Made by a program: the position numbers and the translations under genes. A DNA stretch of 64,000 bases from Methylophilus sp. 42 (GTDB lineage Bacteria; Pseudomonadota; Gammaproteobacteria; Burkholderiales; Methylophilaceae): contig NZ_KB913031.1 of the NCBI RefSeq assembly GCF_000384155.1, positions 1,991,092 to 2,055,091 on the forward strand. Reading direction: 5' to 3'. Under the pieces are notes generated by a model. That model saw nothing but the letters and a program-made list of their open reading frames with translations, made no database searches and was not told where the DNA came from. Positions within the stretch are counted from its first letter, which is position 1. Every line of letters begins with the position of its first letter. Positions 48,958-58,854 of the stretch are shown here, piece after piece.

Positions 48958-50907
48958 ATGTATGAGCAAATCTCGCACTCTTTGCTGAATGACATCCTGA
49001 CACAATGTAAACAACCCAAAGGCGAAGATTGGCAGCATTTTTATACCCGGCTGGGCGCCAACTTTTATGCGATTCATTCGCTGTTTCAACACTTATATGG
49101 CCAGCGCGAAGACTTTAAAGCCCAACTGGGCAGGCTGGTCACCGTGCTGACGCAGCAATATGCGCAGCGGGCAGCGCATTTAAGAGCCAAAGATCTGGAG
49201 CGTGAAAAGAACCATGACTGGTTTATGCAACAAAAGTGGGTAGGCATGGCCATGTATTGCCAGGGCTTTGCCGGCAACCTGGCCAATATGCGCGAAAAAC
49301 TACCTTACCTGCAAGAGCTGGGCATTAACCTCGTGCATATTTTGCCGATTTGTGACTGCCCGGAGCAACAGAATGATGGTGGCTACGCGGTGCGTGATTT
49401 CAGGCAAGTCGACGCGCGCAACGGCAGCATGGCAGACCTCGAACAGCTAATCGCGGCGATGCAACAATCCGAGATGTTGCTGACACTGGACGTGGTGGTC
49501 AACCACACCTCGGATGAGCATGCCTGGGCGAAACAGGCCAAACTAGGCGATCAGCAGTATCAGGATTATTACTATATGTACCCTGACCGTACCATTCCGG
49601 ATATGTTCGAGGCCGCCATGCCCGAAGTGTTTCCTGAAAACGCACCGGGCAGTTTTACCTTGAATCCTGACACCGGTAAATGGGTGATGACGGTGTTCAA
49701 CCAATATCAATGGGACCTCAATTACAGCAACCCGGCAGTTCTGATTGAAATGGTAGACATCATTTTATTCTGGGCTAATAAGGGCGTGGATATTCTGCGC
49801 CTGGATGCCGTGGCTTTTCTGTGGAAGAAAATAGGCAGTAGCTGCCAGAATGAGCGCGAGGCACACCTGATTCTGCAATTGCTCAAGGACTGTTGCCAGG
49901 TCACCGCGCCCGGGGTTATTTTTATTGCCGAAGCGATTGTGGCGCCGATAGAAATCATCAAGTATTTTGGCGAAGACGCCATTAACGCCAAAGAGTGTGA
50001 GATCGCCTATAACGCCACCTTTATGGCGCTGTTATGGGACGCGGTTGCCACCAAACAAACCGTGCTACTCACCAGGGGGGTAGAAGACTTGCCAGAGAAA
50101 CTGGACCGTGCGACCTGGCTCAATTACGTGCGCTGCCACGATGATATCGGCCTGGGCTTTAGCGACCGGGCCATTATTGCCGCCGGGTTTGAACCCGTCT
50201 CGCACCGCCGCTTCCTGGTGGACTATTACACCGGCCATTATCCGGAATCCAATGCCCGTGGCTTTGCTTTTGGCGTCAATAAAAAAACCGGCGATGCCAG
50301 AATTTCAGGTGCCCTCGCTTCACTGGCCGGGCTGGAATCCGCACTCGCCAATCAGGACCAAGCTGCGATAGACAACGCTGTCCTCACTATCGTCTTGCTG
50401 CACAACCTGATCATGTCGTTTGGTGGTATCCCGCTACTTTATTATGGCGACGCGGTCGGCACCTTGAATAATGACAGCTACCTGCAAGATGAGAACAAAA
50501 TGCATGATAACCGCTGGGTACACAGGCCAACGCTGGATTGGGAGGTATTGGCGCTCAAGAATGAAGCAGGCACCGTGCAACAGCGCCTGTTCAGCCGAAT
50601 CAAGCAACTCATTGCTATCCGCAAGGAAATTTCGGCGTTTGCCGACTTAAACAATCGCGAACTGATCGCACTTGATCATCCACATTTATTCGCTTTTTAC
50701 CGCTATGTGCAAACCGGCATGCACCCCAAAGTCGTGGTGATTGCCAATTTCGATACGGCCCCCCAAAGCGCTCCCTTGCAGGTATTCAGGCAAAAAGGCT
50801 TGTTTAAAACCCCGGTATTGACTGAGCTATATAGCGGTCAAACGCTGCCTACTGATAAAGACAGCATAGAAATCCCCCCCTTAACCGCTTACTGGTTATC
50901 GACTTAA
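48958..50907 (+). CDS. ams: Amylosucrase (GH13_4)
   Basis: 649 residues, matching amylosucrase length. The enzyme transfers glucose from sucrose to alpha-1,4-glucan or releases glucose and fructose. GH13 motifs are complete: LDVVVNHTSDEHAW, GVDILRLDAVAF (nucleophile D283), IFIAEAIVAP (acid/base E325) and YVRCHDDIGLGF (H394, D395), with the amylosucrase-type amino helical domain (NDWFMQQKWVGMAMYCQGFAGNL-like). Directly coupled to sps (2-base gap), so the operon can both make and use sucrose. An amylosucrase from the related Methylobacillus flagellatus is known from the literature. Confidence 0.94.
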   Translation: MYEQISHSLLNDILTQCKQPKGEDWQHFYTRLGANFYAIHSLFQHLYGQREDFKAQLGRLVTVLTQQYAQRAAHLRAKDLEREKNHDWFMQQKWVGMAMYCQGFAGNLANMREKLPYLQELGINLVHILPICDCPEQQNDGGYAVRDFRQVDARNGSMADLEQLIAAMQQSEMLLTLDVVVNHTSDEHAWAKQAKLGDQQYQDYYYMYPDRTIPDMFEAAMPEVFPENAPGSFTLNPDTGKWVMTVFNQYQWDLNYSNPAVLIEMVDIILFWANKGVDILRLDAVAFLWKKIGSSCQNEREAHLILQLLKDCCQVTAPGVIFIAEAIVAPIEIIKYFGEDAINAKECEIAYNATFMALLWDAVATKQTVLLTRGVEDLPEKLDRATWLNYVRCHDDIGLGFSDRAIIAAGFEPVSHRRFLVDYYTGHYPESNARGFAFGVNKKTGDARISGALASLAGLESALANQDQAAIDNAVLTIVLLHNLIMSFGGIPLLYYGDAVGTLNNDSYLQDENKMHDNRWVHRPTLDWEVLALKNEAGTVQQRLFSRIKQLIAIRKEISAFADLNNRELIALDHPHLFAFYRYVQTGMHPKVVVIANFDTAPQSAPLQVFRQKGLFKTPVLTELYSGQTLPTDKDSIEIPPLTAYWLST

Positions 50908-50933
50908 ATCAATCGAAAGGAATGTGAAACACA

Positions 50934-51809
50934 ATGTCTTGGCTTACTTATTTAGGGATCGAAAATCCGACTGAAATGCTGGCTCTGGTTAAAACCCTGC
51001 TCCGTATTTTTGTCATTGTCGGCGTCGCCTATTTCCTCAATCGCTTAAGCAAACAACTGATTGTGAAACTCAGGGATAAATTGAACGCAAGAAGCGCAGA
51101 CAATATTGAAGAGATTAAACGCCTGAATACACTCAGCATGGTACTGCGCTATATCGTTACCACCGTCATTTTGGCCATTACCATCGTCGAAATCTTACAT
51201 GAATTGGGCATCTCCATCGCACCCGTGCTGGCGGCAGCGGGCGTGGTCGGCCTGGCGGTCGGCTTTGGTGCGCAAAGCCTGGTCAAGGATTATTTTAATG
51301 GCTTTTTTCTATTGCTGGAAAACCAGATCCGTAAGGATGATGTGGTTGAGATTGCCAATAAATCAGGCCTGGTGGAAGAAATTACACTCCGTTATATCAA
51401 GATGCGTGATTACGAAGGCAACGTGCATTATGTGCCCAATGGTCAGATTACCACGGTGACTAACCGCTCACGCGATTTTGCCTATGCGGTGATGGATATC
51501 CGGGTGGGCTATGACGAAAATATCGCCAAGGTGATGCAGATTATGCATGAGGTCGGTGCCAGCATTCTGCAAGATACGCAATTGCAGGACAAAGTACTGG
51601 ATAAACTGGATATTGCCGGCGTAGACAACCTGGCGGAATCTGCCGTGATTATCCGCTGCCGCATGAAGGTTCGACCTTTGGAACAATGGACCATCAAGCG
51701 TGAATATTTAAAACGGATTAAAAACGCATTCGATGCGCAGCAGATTGAAATTCCATTTCCACACCTCACTGTCTACCAGGGCCCAGCGACTGAACCGCTG
51801 GCTGCTTAA
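50934..51809 (+). CDS. MscS-family mechanosensitive channel
   Basis: 291 residues. Amino-terminal membrane helices (VKTLLRIFVIVGVAYFLN; VLRYIVTTVILAITIVEIL) lead into the pore helix AAAGVVGLAVGFGAQSLVKDYFNGFF, the glycine/alanine-rich TM3 of MscS. The beta domain follows with YVPNGQITTVTNRSRDF. Such channels release solutes on hypo-osmotic shock. It follows amylosucrase by 26 bases, probably in the same operon, linking sucrose metabolism to osmotic control. A terminator lies right after the stop. Confidence 0.9.
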   Translation: MSWLTYLGIENPTEMLALVKTLLRIFVIVGVAYFLNRLSKQLIVKLRDKLNARSADNIEEIKRLNTLSMVLRYIVTTVILAITIVEILHELGISIAPVLAAAGVVGLAVGFGAQSLVKDYFNGFFLLLENQIRKDDVVEIANKSGLVEEITLRYIKMRDYEGNVHYVPNGQITTVTNRSRDFAYAVMDIRVGYDENIAKVMQIMHEVGASILQDTQLQDKVLDKLDIAGVDNLAESAVIIRCRMKVRPLEQWTIKREYLKRIKNAFDAQQIEIPFPHLTVYQGPATEPLAA

Positions 51810-51810
51810 T

Positions 51811-51856
51811 AAAAAAGCGGGCACGATTGGCCTACCATTACAGGGCCCGCCTTTTT
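51811..51856. terminator. Terminator between mscS-type gene and convergent DUF457-like gene
   Basis: AAAAAAGCGGGC and GCCCGCCTTTTT form a 6-bp GC stem plus A/T arms around a 22-base loop that can fold further. It works in either direction. Confidence 0.7.
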
Positions 51857-52352
51857 ATGGCCGCTGACCTTGCCGTTTTTGCTTGTAACGGTAGGCCAGC
51901 AGAATGAGGATACCGGCCACATTCGGCCACCAGATATACCAGTGAGACCAGGGAATACCGTCCACTTTGAAGTCAGAGATCGGCCAGAACATTGGCGTGG
52001 CAAAGTATTGCAGGCTATGAAATGGAAAGTCCAGCGTAATATGGAACGGCCAGGCCAGCATGGCGAACGCAATATCCTTGCGCCATATTGCCACCAGGCC
52101 AATCACGGCAAAGGCAATGACAAAACTATGGCCAACGGTGTAGGCCGGATAAATCCAGGCGGGCAATGTAGCCAGTGCAGGCTTGCCGAAGCTGTAATTG
52201 CCTTCTATCACCCGCAATAACAACAAGGCACCGAAAGAAATCAGGTCAGGCATGGCTCCCATCAGGGCAGCGAATTTGGGGTACGTGGGTCGAGCATTCT
52301 TGCGAAAGCCAAACAGGCCATAACCCCATAAAGCGTGACTAAAGGTGTCCAT
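51855..52352 (-). CDS. Membrane-bound DUF457/YdjM-like protein
   Basis: 165 residues from the ATG at 52352, which has GGAG seven bases upstream. About four membrane helices. The histidine/aspartate pattern DTFSHALWGYG, GAMPDLISF, YTVGHSFVIAF and WPFHITLDFPFHS is that of the YdjM/DUF457 family, annotated as predicted membrane metal-dependent hydrolases and, in some species, LexA-regulated. Biochemical function unknown. It starts 16 bases after the glmM stop and may be the last gene of the folP-glmM operon. Confidence 0.78.
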   Translation of the reverse strand: MDTFSHALWGYGLFGFRKNARPTYPKFAALMGAMPDLISFGALLLLRVIEGNYSFGKPALATLPAWIYPAYTVGHSFVIAFAVIGLVAIWRKDIAFAMLAWPFHITLDFPFHSLQYFATPMFWPISDFKVDGIPWSHWYIWWPNVAGILILLAYRYKQKRQGQRP

Positions 52353-52368
52353 GCATATCTCCGAAAAA

Positions 52369-53721
52369 TTAAGCAGCCAGTTGGCGGATGACCTCGGCAA
52401 GCTGTTCTGCCTGTGATTGCACCAGCCCCTGGTTTAAGCCTTCAACCATGACGCGGATTTTGGGTTCGGTGCCAGAAGCGCGTAGTAACACGCGGCCTTC
52501 ACCATTCAGGGTGGTTTCCGCCTGTTTAACAGCGGTTTGCACCGCAGCCTGGTTCAAATCCAGCTTTTGTTTGGTAGTGACATTAATCAGTACTTGCGGG
52601 TACAAGGTCAAATCTGCGCCCAACTGCTGTAACGTCTTACCGCTTTCACGCACCGATTGCAGCACTTGCAACGCCGCAATAATGGCATCGCCACTGGTAT
52701 GTTTATCCAGCGTGAGAATATGGCCGGAATTTTCGCCGCCCAGCTTCCAGTTTTTTTCTTGCAATAACTCCAACACATAACGATCACCCACTTTAGCGCG
52801 GCCAAATGGAATCTGGTGTTTTTGCAGCGCATGCTCCAGTGCCAGGTTGGTCATGAGCGTGCCCGCCACACCGCCCTTGAGTTTACCTTTGGCATATAGG
52901 CCCATGGCGATGATATACAGCAACTGGTCGCCATCCAGCAGATTCCCGGCGCCATCTACCATCATCACACGGTCACCATCACCGTCAAAGGCGATGCCAA
53001 GATCCGCCTGGTGCTCAACCACGGCTTTTTGCAACGCCTGCGGATGCGTGGAACCCACGCCCTCATTAATATTGAGTCCATCCGGCTGGTTGCCAATGGC
53101 AATCACATCGGCACCTAGCTCATGGAATACCGGCGGTGCCACGTGGTAAGTCGCGCCATGCGCGCAATCCAACACGATTTTGAGGCCACGCAAATCGAGA
53201 TGGTTAGGGAAGGTACTTTTACAGAACTCTACATAGCGGCCAGCGGCATCATCAACGCGCTTGGCCTTGCCTAGTTGCGCCGACTCCATGACTTGCATGG
53301 GTTTAGCCAATTCGGCTTCAATCGCATGCTCAATATCATCTGGCAACTTGGTGCCTTGCGCAGAGAAAAACTTGATGCCGTTGTCGTAATACGGGTTATG
53401 CGAAGCTGAAATCACAATGCCGGCCTGTGCACGCAAGGCACGCGTCAGGTAAGCTACGGCAGGCGTTGGCATGGGGCCGGTAAGCAACACATCCACACCC
53501 GCGGCAGACAAGCCGGCTTCAAGTGAGGCCTCCAGCATATAGCCAGAAATGCGCGTATCTTTACCAATCAGTACTGTGGGGCGTTTGCCCGCGGGCAAGT
53601 GCTCGTGGCTAGCCAAGACACGCCCAGCGGCATAGCCCAGCTTCATCACAAATTCCGGGGTGATCACGGATTCGCCCACGCGACCACGAATACCATCGGT
53701 GCCAAAATACTGTTTACTCAT
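52369..53721 (-). CDS. glmM: Phosphoglucosamine mutase
   Basis: 450 residues from the ATG at 53721, preceded by AAGGA; a longer frame up to 53847 would overlap folP. It converts glucosamine 6-phosphate to glucosamine 1-phosphate for UDP-GlcNAc. It has the amino-terminal YFGTDGIRG loop, phosphoserine loop SASHNP (105-110, S107), metal loop DGDGDR, sugar-binding GGENSGH, and phosphate-binding [14 protein letters not shown]. It follows folP, as in most proteobacteria. Confidence 0.96.
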   Translation of the reverse strand: MSKQYFGTDGIRGRVGESVITPEFVMKLGYAAGRVLASHEHLPAGKRPTVLIGKDTRISGYMLEASLEAGLSAAGVDVLLTGPMPTPAVAYLTRALRAQAGIVISASHNPYYDNGIKFFSAQGTKLPDDIEHAIEAELAKPMQVMESAQLGKAKRVDDAAGRYVEFCKSTFPNHLDLRGLKIVLDCAHGATYHVAPPVFHELGADVIAIGNQPDGLNINEGVGSTHPQALQKAVVEHQADLGIAFDGDGDRVMMVDGAGNLLDGDQLLYIIAMGLYAKGKLKGGVAGTLMTNLALEHALQKHQIPFGRAKVGDRYVLELLQEKNWKLGGENSGHILTLDKHTSGDAIIAALQVLQSVRESGKTLQQLGADLTLYPQVLINVTTKQKLDLNQAAVQTAVKQAETTLNGEGRVLLRASGTEPKIRVMVEGLNQGLVQSQAEQLAEVIRQLAA

Positions 53722-53761
53722 CGCTCTTATCCTTCTCTTGCTTGTTCTTTTGTCTGTTTGT

Positions 53762-54586
53762 TTACTGCAACGCTGCAACGACCTTAAGTGCTTCAACGGT
53801 TGCTTTGACATCATGCACGCGTAATAAATGCGCACCTTGCATGGCACTGATCACCGCCGCTGCCACACTGGCATGCAGGCGCGCATCCACATCATTACCA
53901 GTCATTTGTCCCAAGACTGACTTACGTGACAATCCAACTAGCAAGGGACAATGTAAATCCAGCAACTGTGGCAAGGCTTTAGCCAATGCAATATTGTGCG
54001 CCCGGGTTTTACCAAAACCAAAGCCGGGGTCTAGCATAATGCGATCCTGCGCAATGCCCGCCGTCAGGCATGCATCTCTCTGCTCGCGTAAAAACTTTTT
54101 TACTTCAGCGACCACATCATCATAGTGTGGCTCTAGCTGCATGGTTTGCGGCGTACCCTGCATATGCATAATACAGACGCCGGCATGGCTATTAGCCACC
54201 GCTTCCAAGGCCCCTTTTTCCTGTAATCCACGGATGTCATTCACAATGCTGGCACCAGCGGCAATCGCGGCACGCATGACCTCGGGTTTATAAGTATCTA
54301 TCGAAATCGGGACAGGGATATCACGCGCAATCAATGCTTCAATCACCGGGATCACACGTTGTAGTTCTTCTGCCAGCGGTACTGGCGTCGCATTCGGCCG
54401 CGTCGATTCGCCGCCAATATCAAGTACCGCAGCGCCCTGCTCTATCAAGGCCAGGGCATGAGCCACTGCAAACTCAACCTGGTTAAACTGGCCGCCATCG
54501 GAGAAAGAGTCTGGTGTGACATTGATAATCCCCATGACCTTGGGCGTATCCAAATCGAGGCGAAAGCGGCCACAGTGAAATTGCAT
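53762..54586 (-). CDS. folP: Dihydropteroate synthase
   Basis: 274 residues from the ATG at 54586; an in-frame TTG at 54604 gives a 6-residue extension and is less likely. It condenses p-aminobenzoate with the pterin pyrophosphate in folate synthesis and is the sulfonamide target. Visible are [49 protein letters not shown] and [13 protein letters not shown], in family order. It lies between ftsH and glmM, separated from ftsH by a terminator-like hairpin. Confidence 0.95.
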   Translation of the reverse strand: MQFHCGRFRLDLDTPKVMGIINVTPDSFSDGGQFNQVEFAVAHALALIEQGAAVLDIGGESTRPNATPVPLAEELQRVIPVIEALIARDIPVPISIDTYKPEVMRAAIAAGASIVNDIRGLQEKGALEAVANSHAGVCIMHMQGTPQTMQLEPHYDDVVAEVKKFLREQRDACLTAGIAQDRIMLDPGFGFGKTRAHNIALAKALPQLLDLHCPLLVGLSRKSVLGQMTGNDVDARLHASVAAAVISAMQGAHLLRVHDVKATVEALKVVAALQ

Positions 54587-54609
54587 GTGTGATTGATTTC
54601 CCAAAAAAT

Positions 54610-54632
54610 AAAGGCTGGCAAATGCCAGCCTT
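54610..54632 (-). terminator. Terminator-like hairpin between ftsH and folP
   Basis: GGCTGGC (54613-54619) and GCCAGCC (54624-54630) with an AAAT loop. On the minus strand it is followed by TTTATTTTTT, so it can end ftsH transcripts, perhaps partially, before folP. Confidence 0.75.
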
Positions 54633-54679
54633 GTTATTTTAACTGAAAGCCCGGTTGCAAAATACCCGGTTAATCAATG

Positions 54680-56590
54680 TTAGGTATTACTTTCAGTGTC
54701 ATCGCCTTTAGCTGTTGGTTGTGGTGTCGGGTTCACCATTGGACCTGTGCCGCTGCCACCGGAACTGATAGTTGGGCCATTTTTAGGCTTAGGCGCACGC
54801 ACTGGCAAACCAGCCATAATGTCATTTACCTGATCTGCATCAATGGTTTCAAACTCCATCAGGGCTTTAGTCATGGCTTCAACCTTGTCGCGGTTATCTT
54901 CCAACAATTTACGCGCAATGCCATATTGCTCATCCAGAATGCGACGGATTTCAGCATCGACCTTTTGCTGCGTCGCTTCAGACACAGTACGGGAAGACAT
55001 ATTGCCCATCCATGAATCCTGCTCGCTACCGGCATACACCATGGTGCCTAAACTATCAGACATACCAAACTTGGTCACCATATCGCGCGCCATTTTAGTG
55101 GCACGTTCAAAGTCGTTTGACGCACCCGTAGACATTTGATGCATGAAAATTTCTTCGGCAATACGGCCACCAAACAGAATCGAAATATCTTCCAGCATTT
55201 TGTCTTTGTAGTTGCTGATGCGGTCGTGCTCAGGCAACTGCCAGGTCAGGCCTAAAGCCCAGCCACGCGGCATAATTGTCACTTTGTGCACAGGATCCGC
55301 TTTTGGCAACAACTTGGCCACGACAGCATGGCCGGATTCATGATAAGCCGTGTTCAAACGCTCTTCTTCACGCATCACCATAGACTTGCGCTCAGGGCCC
55401 ATGAAGATTTTGTCTTTGGCATCTTCAAAGTCCTGCATATCCACCGTGCGCTTGTTGCGACGTGCTGCAAATAGCGCAGCTTCGTTGACCAGGTTAGCCA
55501 GGTCAGCACCACTAAAGCCTGGTGTACCACGCGCCAGAATATCCGCTCTGACATCTGGATCACTCGGCACTTTGCGCATATGCACGTTTAAGATCTGTTC
55601 GCGACCCTTGATGTCAGGCAGGCCAACCATCACTTGGCGGTCAAAACGACCTGGACGTAATAGCGCTTTATCCAGCACATCAGCACGGTTAGTCGCGGCA
55701 ATCACAATCACGCCGGAGTTTGCCTCAAAGCCATCCATCTCAACCAGCATCTGGTTCAGGGTTTGCTCACGCTCATCGTTACCACCACCAGTACCCGCAC
55801 CACGATGGCGACCTACCGCGTCGATCTCGTCAATAAACACGATACAAGGTGAGTTTTTCTTGGCGGTTTCAAACATGTCACGCACACGCGCAGCACCCAC
55901 GCCGACAAACATTTCTACAAAGTCAGAACCGGAGATACTGAAGAAAGGCACTTTGGCTTCACCGGCAATCGCGCGTGCCAGCAAGGTTTTACCAGTCCCT
56001 GGAGGGCCAACCATCAGTACGCCACGCGGAATACGGCCACCCAGCTTCTGGAACTTGCTCGGGTCTTTGAGGAACTCAACCAGTTCAGCAACTTCTTCTT
56101 TGGCTTCATCGCAACCGGCCACATCGGCAAAGGTAGTGCTATTGTTAGACTCGTCCAATTGACGTGCCTTGCTTTTGCCAAACGAGAATGGACCACCGCC
56201 CTTACCACCACCTTGCATCTGGCGCATAAAGAAAATCCAGACGCCAATCAGTAGCACCATCGGGAACCAGGAGACAAAAATACTCATGAGCATAGACTCA
56301 TGCTCTTCCGGCTTGGCTTCAACAATCACGTTATTTTTCAGCAGATCGGACACCAGCCATGGGTCTGAAGGCGTGAAGGTATCGTAGTTTTTACCTTCAT
56401 TGGTTGTCACATGCAATGAACGGCCATCAATTTGGACTTTTGCAACACGGCCATCTCTGACCTCTTGCATAAATTGCGAGTAAACCACCTGACCACTACT
56501 TCTGCCGGTGCCGGTAAATTGATTAAATACCGTCATCAGCAACAAGGCGATCGCTACCCAAATCGCGATATTTTTCAATAGATTATTCAA
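54680..56590 (-). CDS. ftsH: ATP-dependent zinc metalloprotease FtsH
   Basis: 636 residues. Two amino-terminal transmembrane segments ([36 protein letters not shown]) flank a periplasmic domain. The AAA module has Walker A GPPGTGKT (195-202), Walker [11 protein letters not shown], and [23 protein letters not shown]. The protease site is HESGH near residues 414-418. FtsH degrades misfolded membrane and regulatory proteins. The start is TTG (56588-56590) with AAGGAA upstream and gives the standard [11 protein letters not shown] start. It is preceded by rlmE on the same strand. Confidence 0.96.
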   Translation of the reverse strand: MNNLLKNIAIWVAIALLLMTVFNQFTGTGRSSGQVVYSQFMQEVRDGRVAKVQIDGRSLHVTTNEGKNYDTFTPSDPWLVSDLLKNNVIVEAKPEEHESMLMSIFVSWFPMVLLIGVWIFFMRQMQGGGKGGGPFSFGKSKARQLDESNNSTTFADVAGCDEAKEEVAELVEFLKDPSKFQKLGGRIPRGVLMVGPPGTGKTLLARAIAGEAKVPFFSISGSDFVEMFVGVGAARVRDMFETAKKNSPCIVFIDEIDAVGRHRGAGTGGGNDEREQTLNQMLVEMDGFEANSGVIVIAATNRADVLDKALLRPGRFDRQVMVGLPDIKGREQILNVHMRKVPSDPDVRADILARGTPGFSGADLANLVNEAALFAARRNKRTVDMQDFEDAKDKIFMGPERKSMVMREEERLNTAYHESGHAVVAKLLPKADPVHKVTIMPRGWALGLTWQLPEHDRISNYKDKMLEDISILFGGRIAEEIFMHQMSTGASNDFERATKMARDMVTKFGMSDSLGTMVYAGSEQDSWMGNMSSRTVSEATQQKVDAEIRRILDEQYGIARKLLEDNRDKVEAMTKALMEFETIDADQVNDIMAGLPVRAPKPKNGPTISSGGSGTGPMVNPTPQPTAKGDDTESNT

Positions 56591-56737
56591 GGTGGTTCCT
56601 TAATTTAAAATCGAAAGGCAGGGAGGTCCCTATCTGGAACAATGGAGGCAAAACCAAACTTTTCAAGCCTTTAATGGCATTGTATACCCAATTTTTTGCT
56701 TATGCGACGAAAACTAAACGCTGAAAAGCATTGCAAT

Positions 56738-57358
56738 TCAAGCTTTACGTTGCAAGCCCAGCAAATAAACTTCACTGCTGCGATCACGTGAGGCTTTCGG
56801 TTTACGTGTCACTACTTTTTCAAATTGGCCACGCATTTGTTTCACAATTTCGTCAAATCCGCTGCCAATAAATACTTTGACCAGAATATTGCCACCTGGT
56901 TTCAGCCATTGTTGACAAAAATCCAGCGCCAGTTCAGTCAGGTAGGTCGCGCCCGCCTGATCAACATCTTTCAAACCACTCATATTCGGCGCCATATCGG
57001 CAATAACCAAATCGACAGGTTTGCCATTGAGTGAAGCTTCCAACTGCTGCAGTACCTCTTGTTCACGAAAATCGCCACAAATAAACTCCACGCCAGGAAT
57101 CGGATGCATTTCCAGAATATCCAGCGCAATCACGCGTCCCTGCCCTTTAATGCGCTGTACCGCCACCTGCGACCAGCTACCTGGCGTAGAACCCAGGTCT
57201 ACCACCGTCATACCTGGTTTGATCAATTTGTCCTTGTCGTCGATTTCCAGCAATTTATAGGCAGCGCGTGCACGATAGCCGTCTTTTTGCGCGCGTTTCA
57301 CGAACTCGTCGTTCAAATGTTCCTGCATCCAGGCTTTACTGGTTTTAGAGGGTTTCAT
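56738..57358 (-). CDS. rlmE: 23S rRNA 2'-O-ribose U2552 methyltransferase
   Basis: 206 residues. SAM-dependent methyltransferase (RrmJ/FtsJ) acting on the ribosomal A loop late in 50S assembly. It has the SAM motif VDLGSTPGSWSQVAV, LDILEM, FICGDFRE, and the KDKE-type residues in DLVIADMAPNMSG and VKVFIGSGFDE. The rlmE-ftsH pair, opposite yhbY, is a conserved proteobacterial arrangement. Confidence 0.95.
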   Translation of the reverse strand: MKPSKTSKAWMQEHLNDEFVKRAQKDGYRARAAYKLLEIDDKDKLIKPGMTVVDLGSTPGSWSQVAVQRIKGQGRVIALDILEMHPIPGVEFICGDFREQEVLQQLEASLNGKPVDLVIADMAPNMSGLKDVDQAGATYLTELALDFCQQWLKPGGNILVKVFIGSGFDEIVKQMRGQFEKVVTRKPKASRDRSSEVYLLGLQRKA

Positions 57359-57413
57359 AGGGGGAATTCCTGCTTCATGCTAAAATACTGATTGTTTTCA
57401 AGGAAATTTTTGC

Positions 57414-57722
57414 ATGCAATTAAATAGCAAACAAATCGCTTATTTACGTGGCCTGGCACACAATTTAAACCCGGTGGTCATGTTAGGCAACAATGGCCTC
57501 ACCGATGCCGTGTTAAAAGAAATTGATGTCAGCCTCAATGCCCACGAACTGATTAAAGTACAAGTGGCCGGTGATGATCGCGAACTACGCAAATCATTGC
57601 TGACTGATATCGCGGATAAAACCAATGCGATTGCCGTGCACCACATTGGCAAACAGCTGGTGTTTTACCGCGCCAGCGAAACGGTGAAAGCCTCGGCCAA
57701 GATCGTGATTCCAAAGCTGTAG
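57414..57722 (+). CDS. yhbY: YhbY-family CRM-domain RNA-binding protein
   Basis: 102 residues. A stand-alone CRM domain: LNSKQIAYLRGLAHNLNPVVMLGNNGLTDAVLKEID followed by HELIKVQVAG and IGKQLVFYR. It binds pre-50S ribosomal particles. It is divergent from rlmE, with a 55-base gap that must hold both promoters. A strong terminator follows. Confidence 0.94.
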   Translation: MQLNSKQIAYLRGLAHNLNPVVMLGNNGLTDAVLKEIDVSLNAHELIKVQVAGDDRELRKSLLTDIADKTNAIAVHHIGKQLVFYRASETVKASAKIVIPKL

Positions 57723-57756
57723 AATGACAGATATAAAATCCCGGTAAAGGTCATCA

Positions 57757-57788
57757 ATAAAAAACGCGCTACTGAAAGCGCGTTTTTT
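57757..57788. terminator. Bidirectional terminator after yhbY
   Basis: AAAAAACGCGC / GCGCGTTTTTT with an 8-base TACTGAAA loop. It serves yhbY and the convergent DUF4149 gene. Confidence 0.9.
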
Positions 57789-57796
57789 ATTTACCT

Positions 57797-58252
57797 CTAG
57801 CTGGATTTAATCACCAACCAGACACCTAGCAAACATTCCACCAAGTAAGCAATGCTGGCAATGCCGTGCCAGGTTTTAAAACGGCTGGCAAACACGCTTT
57901 GCATCACATCATTCGGCAAAGCGCTTGCTTTCAATTGCGCCAGCAGCGGCTGAATGCCAAACTCACCGATCAGCACCAGTACCCACATCAGGAACACCAC
58001 CCAAAACAAGCCTTGCTTGAACGCAGAGAAACCATCATTTGCCAGGCGCTGTATCAGCAACCATAATCCACTCGCCAAGCCAATATAGCTGACAATGCTA
58101 AATAGTTTTCCAGCCACCAGGCCAGCCAATTGGTGATCTGGAATGGTTTGGAACAAGACACTGGCGGTGATGGCCGTCATCCATAATGCGCCCACCCACG
58201 CTGTCAATAACAGCGGATTCATCCAACCTGTGAGTCCTGCTTGTTTGGCCAT
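57797..58252 (-). CDS. DUF4149-family membrane protein
   Basis: 151 residues with four predicted membrane helices (for example LLLTAWVGALWMTAITASVLF, LFSIVSYIGLASGLWLLI, GLFWVVFLMWVLVLIGEF, GIASIAYLVECLLGVWLVI). This family typically sits beside greA and yhbY in betaproteobacteria and has no known function. It lies 12 bases after greA and is probably co-transcribed. Confidence 0.82.
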   Translation of the reverse strand: MAKQAGLTGWMNPLLLTAWVGALWMTAITASVLFQTIPDHQLAGLVAGKLFSIVSYIGLASGLWLLIQRLANDGFSAFKQGLFWVVFLMWVLVLIGEFGIQPLLAQLKASALPNDVMQSVFASRFKTWHGIASIAYLVECLLGVWLVIKSS

Positions 58253-58264
58253 GGCCGTGCACTC

Positions 58265-58747
58265 CTAAATATAGAGTACTTCAATAATTTCGTACTCTTT
58301 GACGCCACCTGGTGATTGTACTTCAACCACTTCGCCTTCAGACTTGCCAATCAGGCCACGCGCAATCGGTGAGCTGACAGAAATCTTGCCGTTTTTAATA
58401 TCCGCTTCGTCCTCACCAACGATCTGGTAGGTTTTGGCATCACCAGAATCCAGATCTTCAAAACGCACAGTGGCACCAAACACCACGCGGCCTTCCGCGT
58501 TCAACATGGTTGGATCAATCACTTGCAAGTTAGATAACTTGGCTTCCAGTTCGGAGATACGGCCTTCGATAAAGCTTTGACGCTCTTTGGCAGATTCGTA
58601 TTCAGCATTCTCAGACAAGTCACCCTGTGCACGCGCTTCAGCAATCGCCTGAATGATATTAGGGCGATCTACCGCACGCAAACGTTGTAATTCTTCTTTG
58701 AGCAATTCTGCACCAAGCACGGTCACAGGAATTTGATGTACTGCCAT
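58265..58747 (-). CDS. greA: Transcript cleavage factor GreA
   Basis: 160 residues. An amino-terminal coiled coil ([36 protein letters not shown]) carries the acidic tip DLSENAEYE that stimulates RNA polymerase backtrack cleavage. The carboxyl domain follows with [30 protein letters not shown]. It lies downstream of carAB, separated by a terminator. Confidence 0.96.
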   Translation of the reverse strand: MAVHQIPVTVLGAELLKEELQRLRAVDRPNIIQAIAEARAQGDLSENAEYESAKERQSFIEGRISELEAKLSNLQVIDPTMLNAEGRVVFGATVRFEDLDSGDAKTYQIVGEDEADIKNGKISVSSPIARGLIGKSEGEVVEVQSPGGVKEYEIIEVLYI

Positions 58748-58778
58748 GTTGAAATACCTTCAAAAAATAAGTATAAAA

Positions 58779-58813
58779 AAAATAAACCACACCCGAAAGA
58801 GCGTGGCTTATTT
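58779..58813 (-). terminator. Terminator after carB
   Basis: On the minus strand, AAATAAGCCACGC pairs with GTGTGGTTTATTT (two G-T pairs) around TCTTTCGG, followed by a long T-run, about 40 bases after the carB stop. Confidence 0.85.
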
Positions 58814-58854
58814 CAAATATCAATTACATCTATGCAATTGAACTTAAGTGTAAG

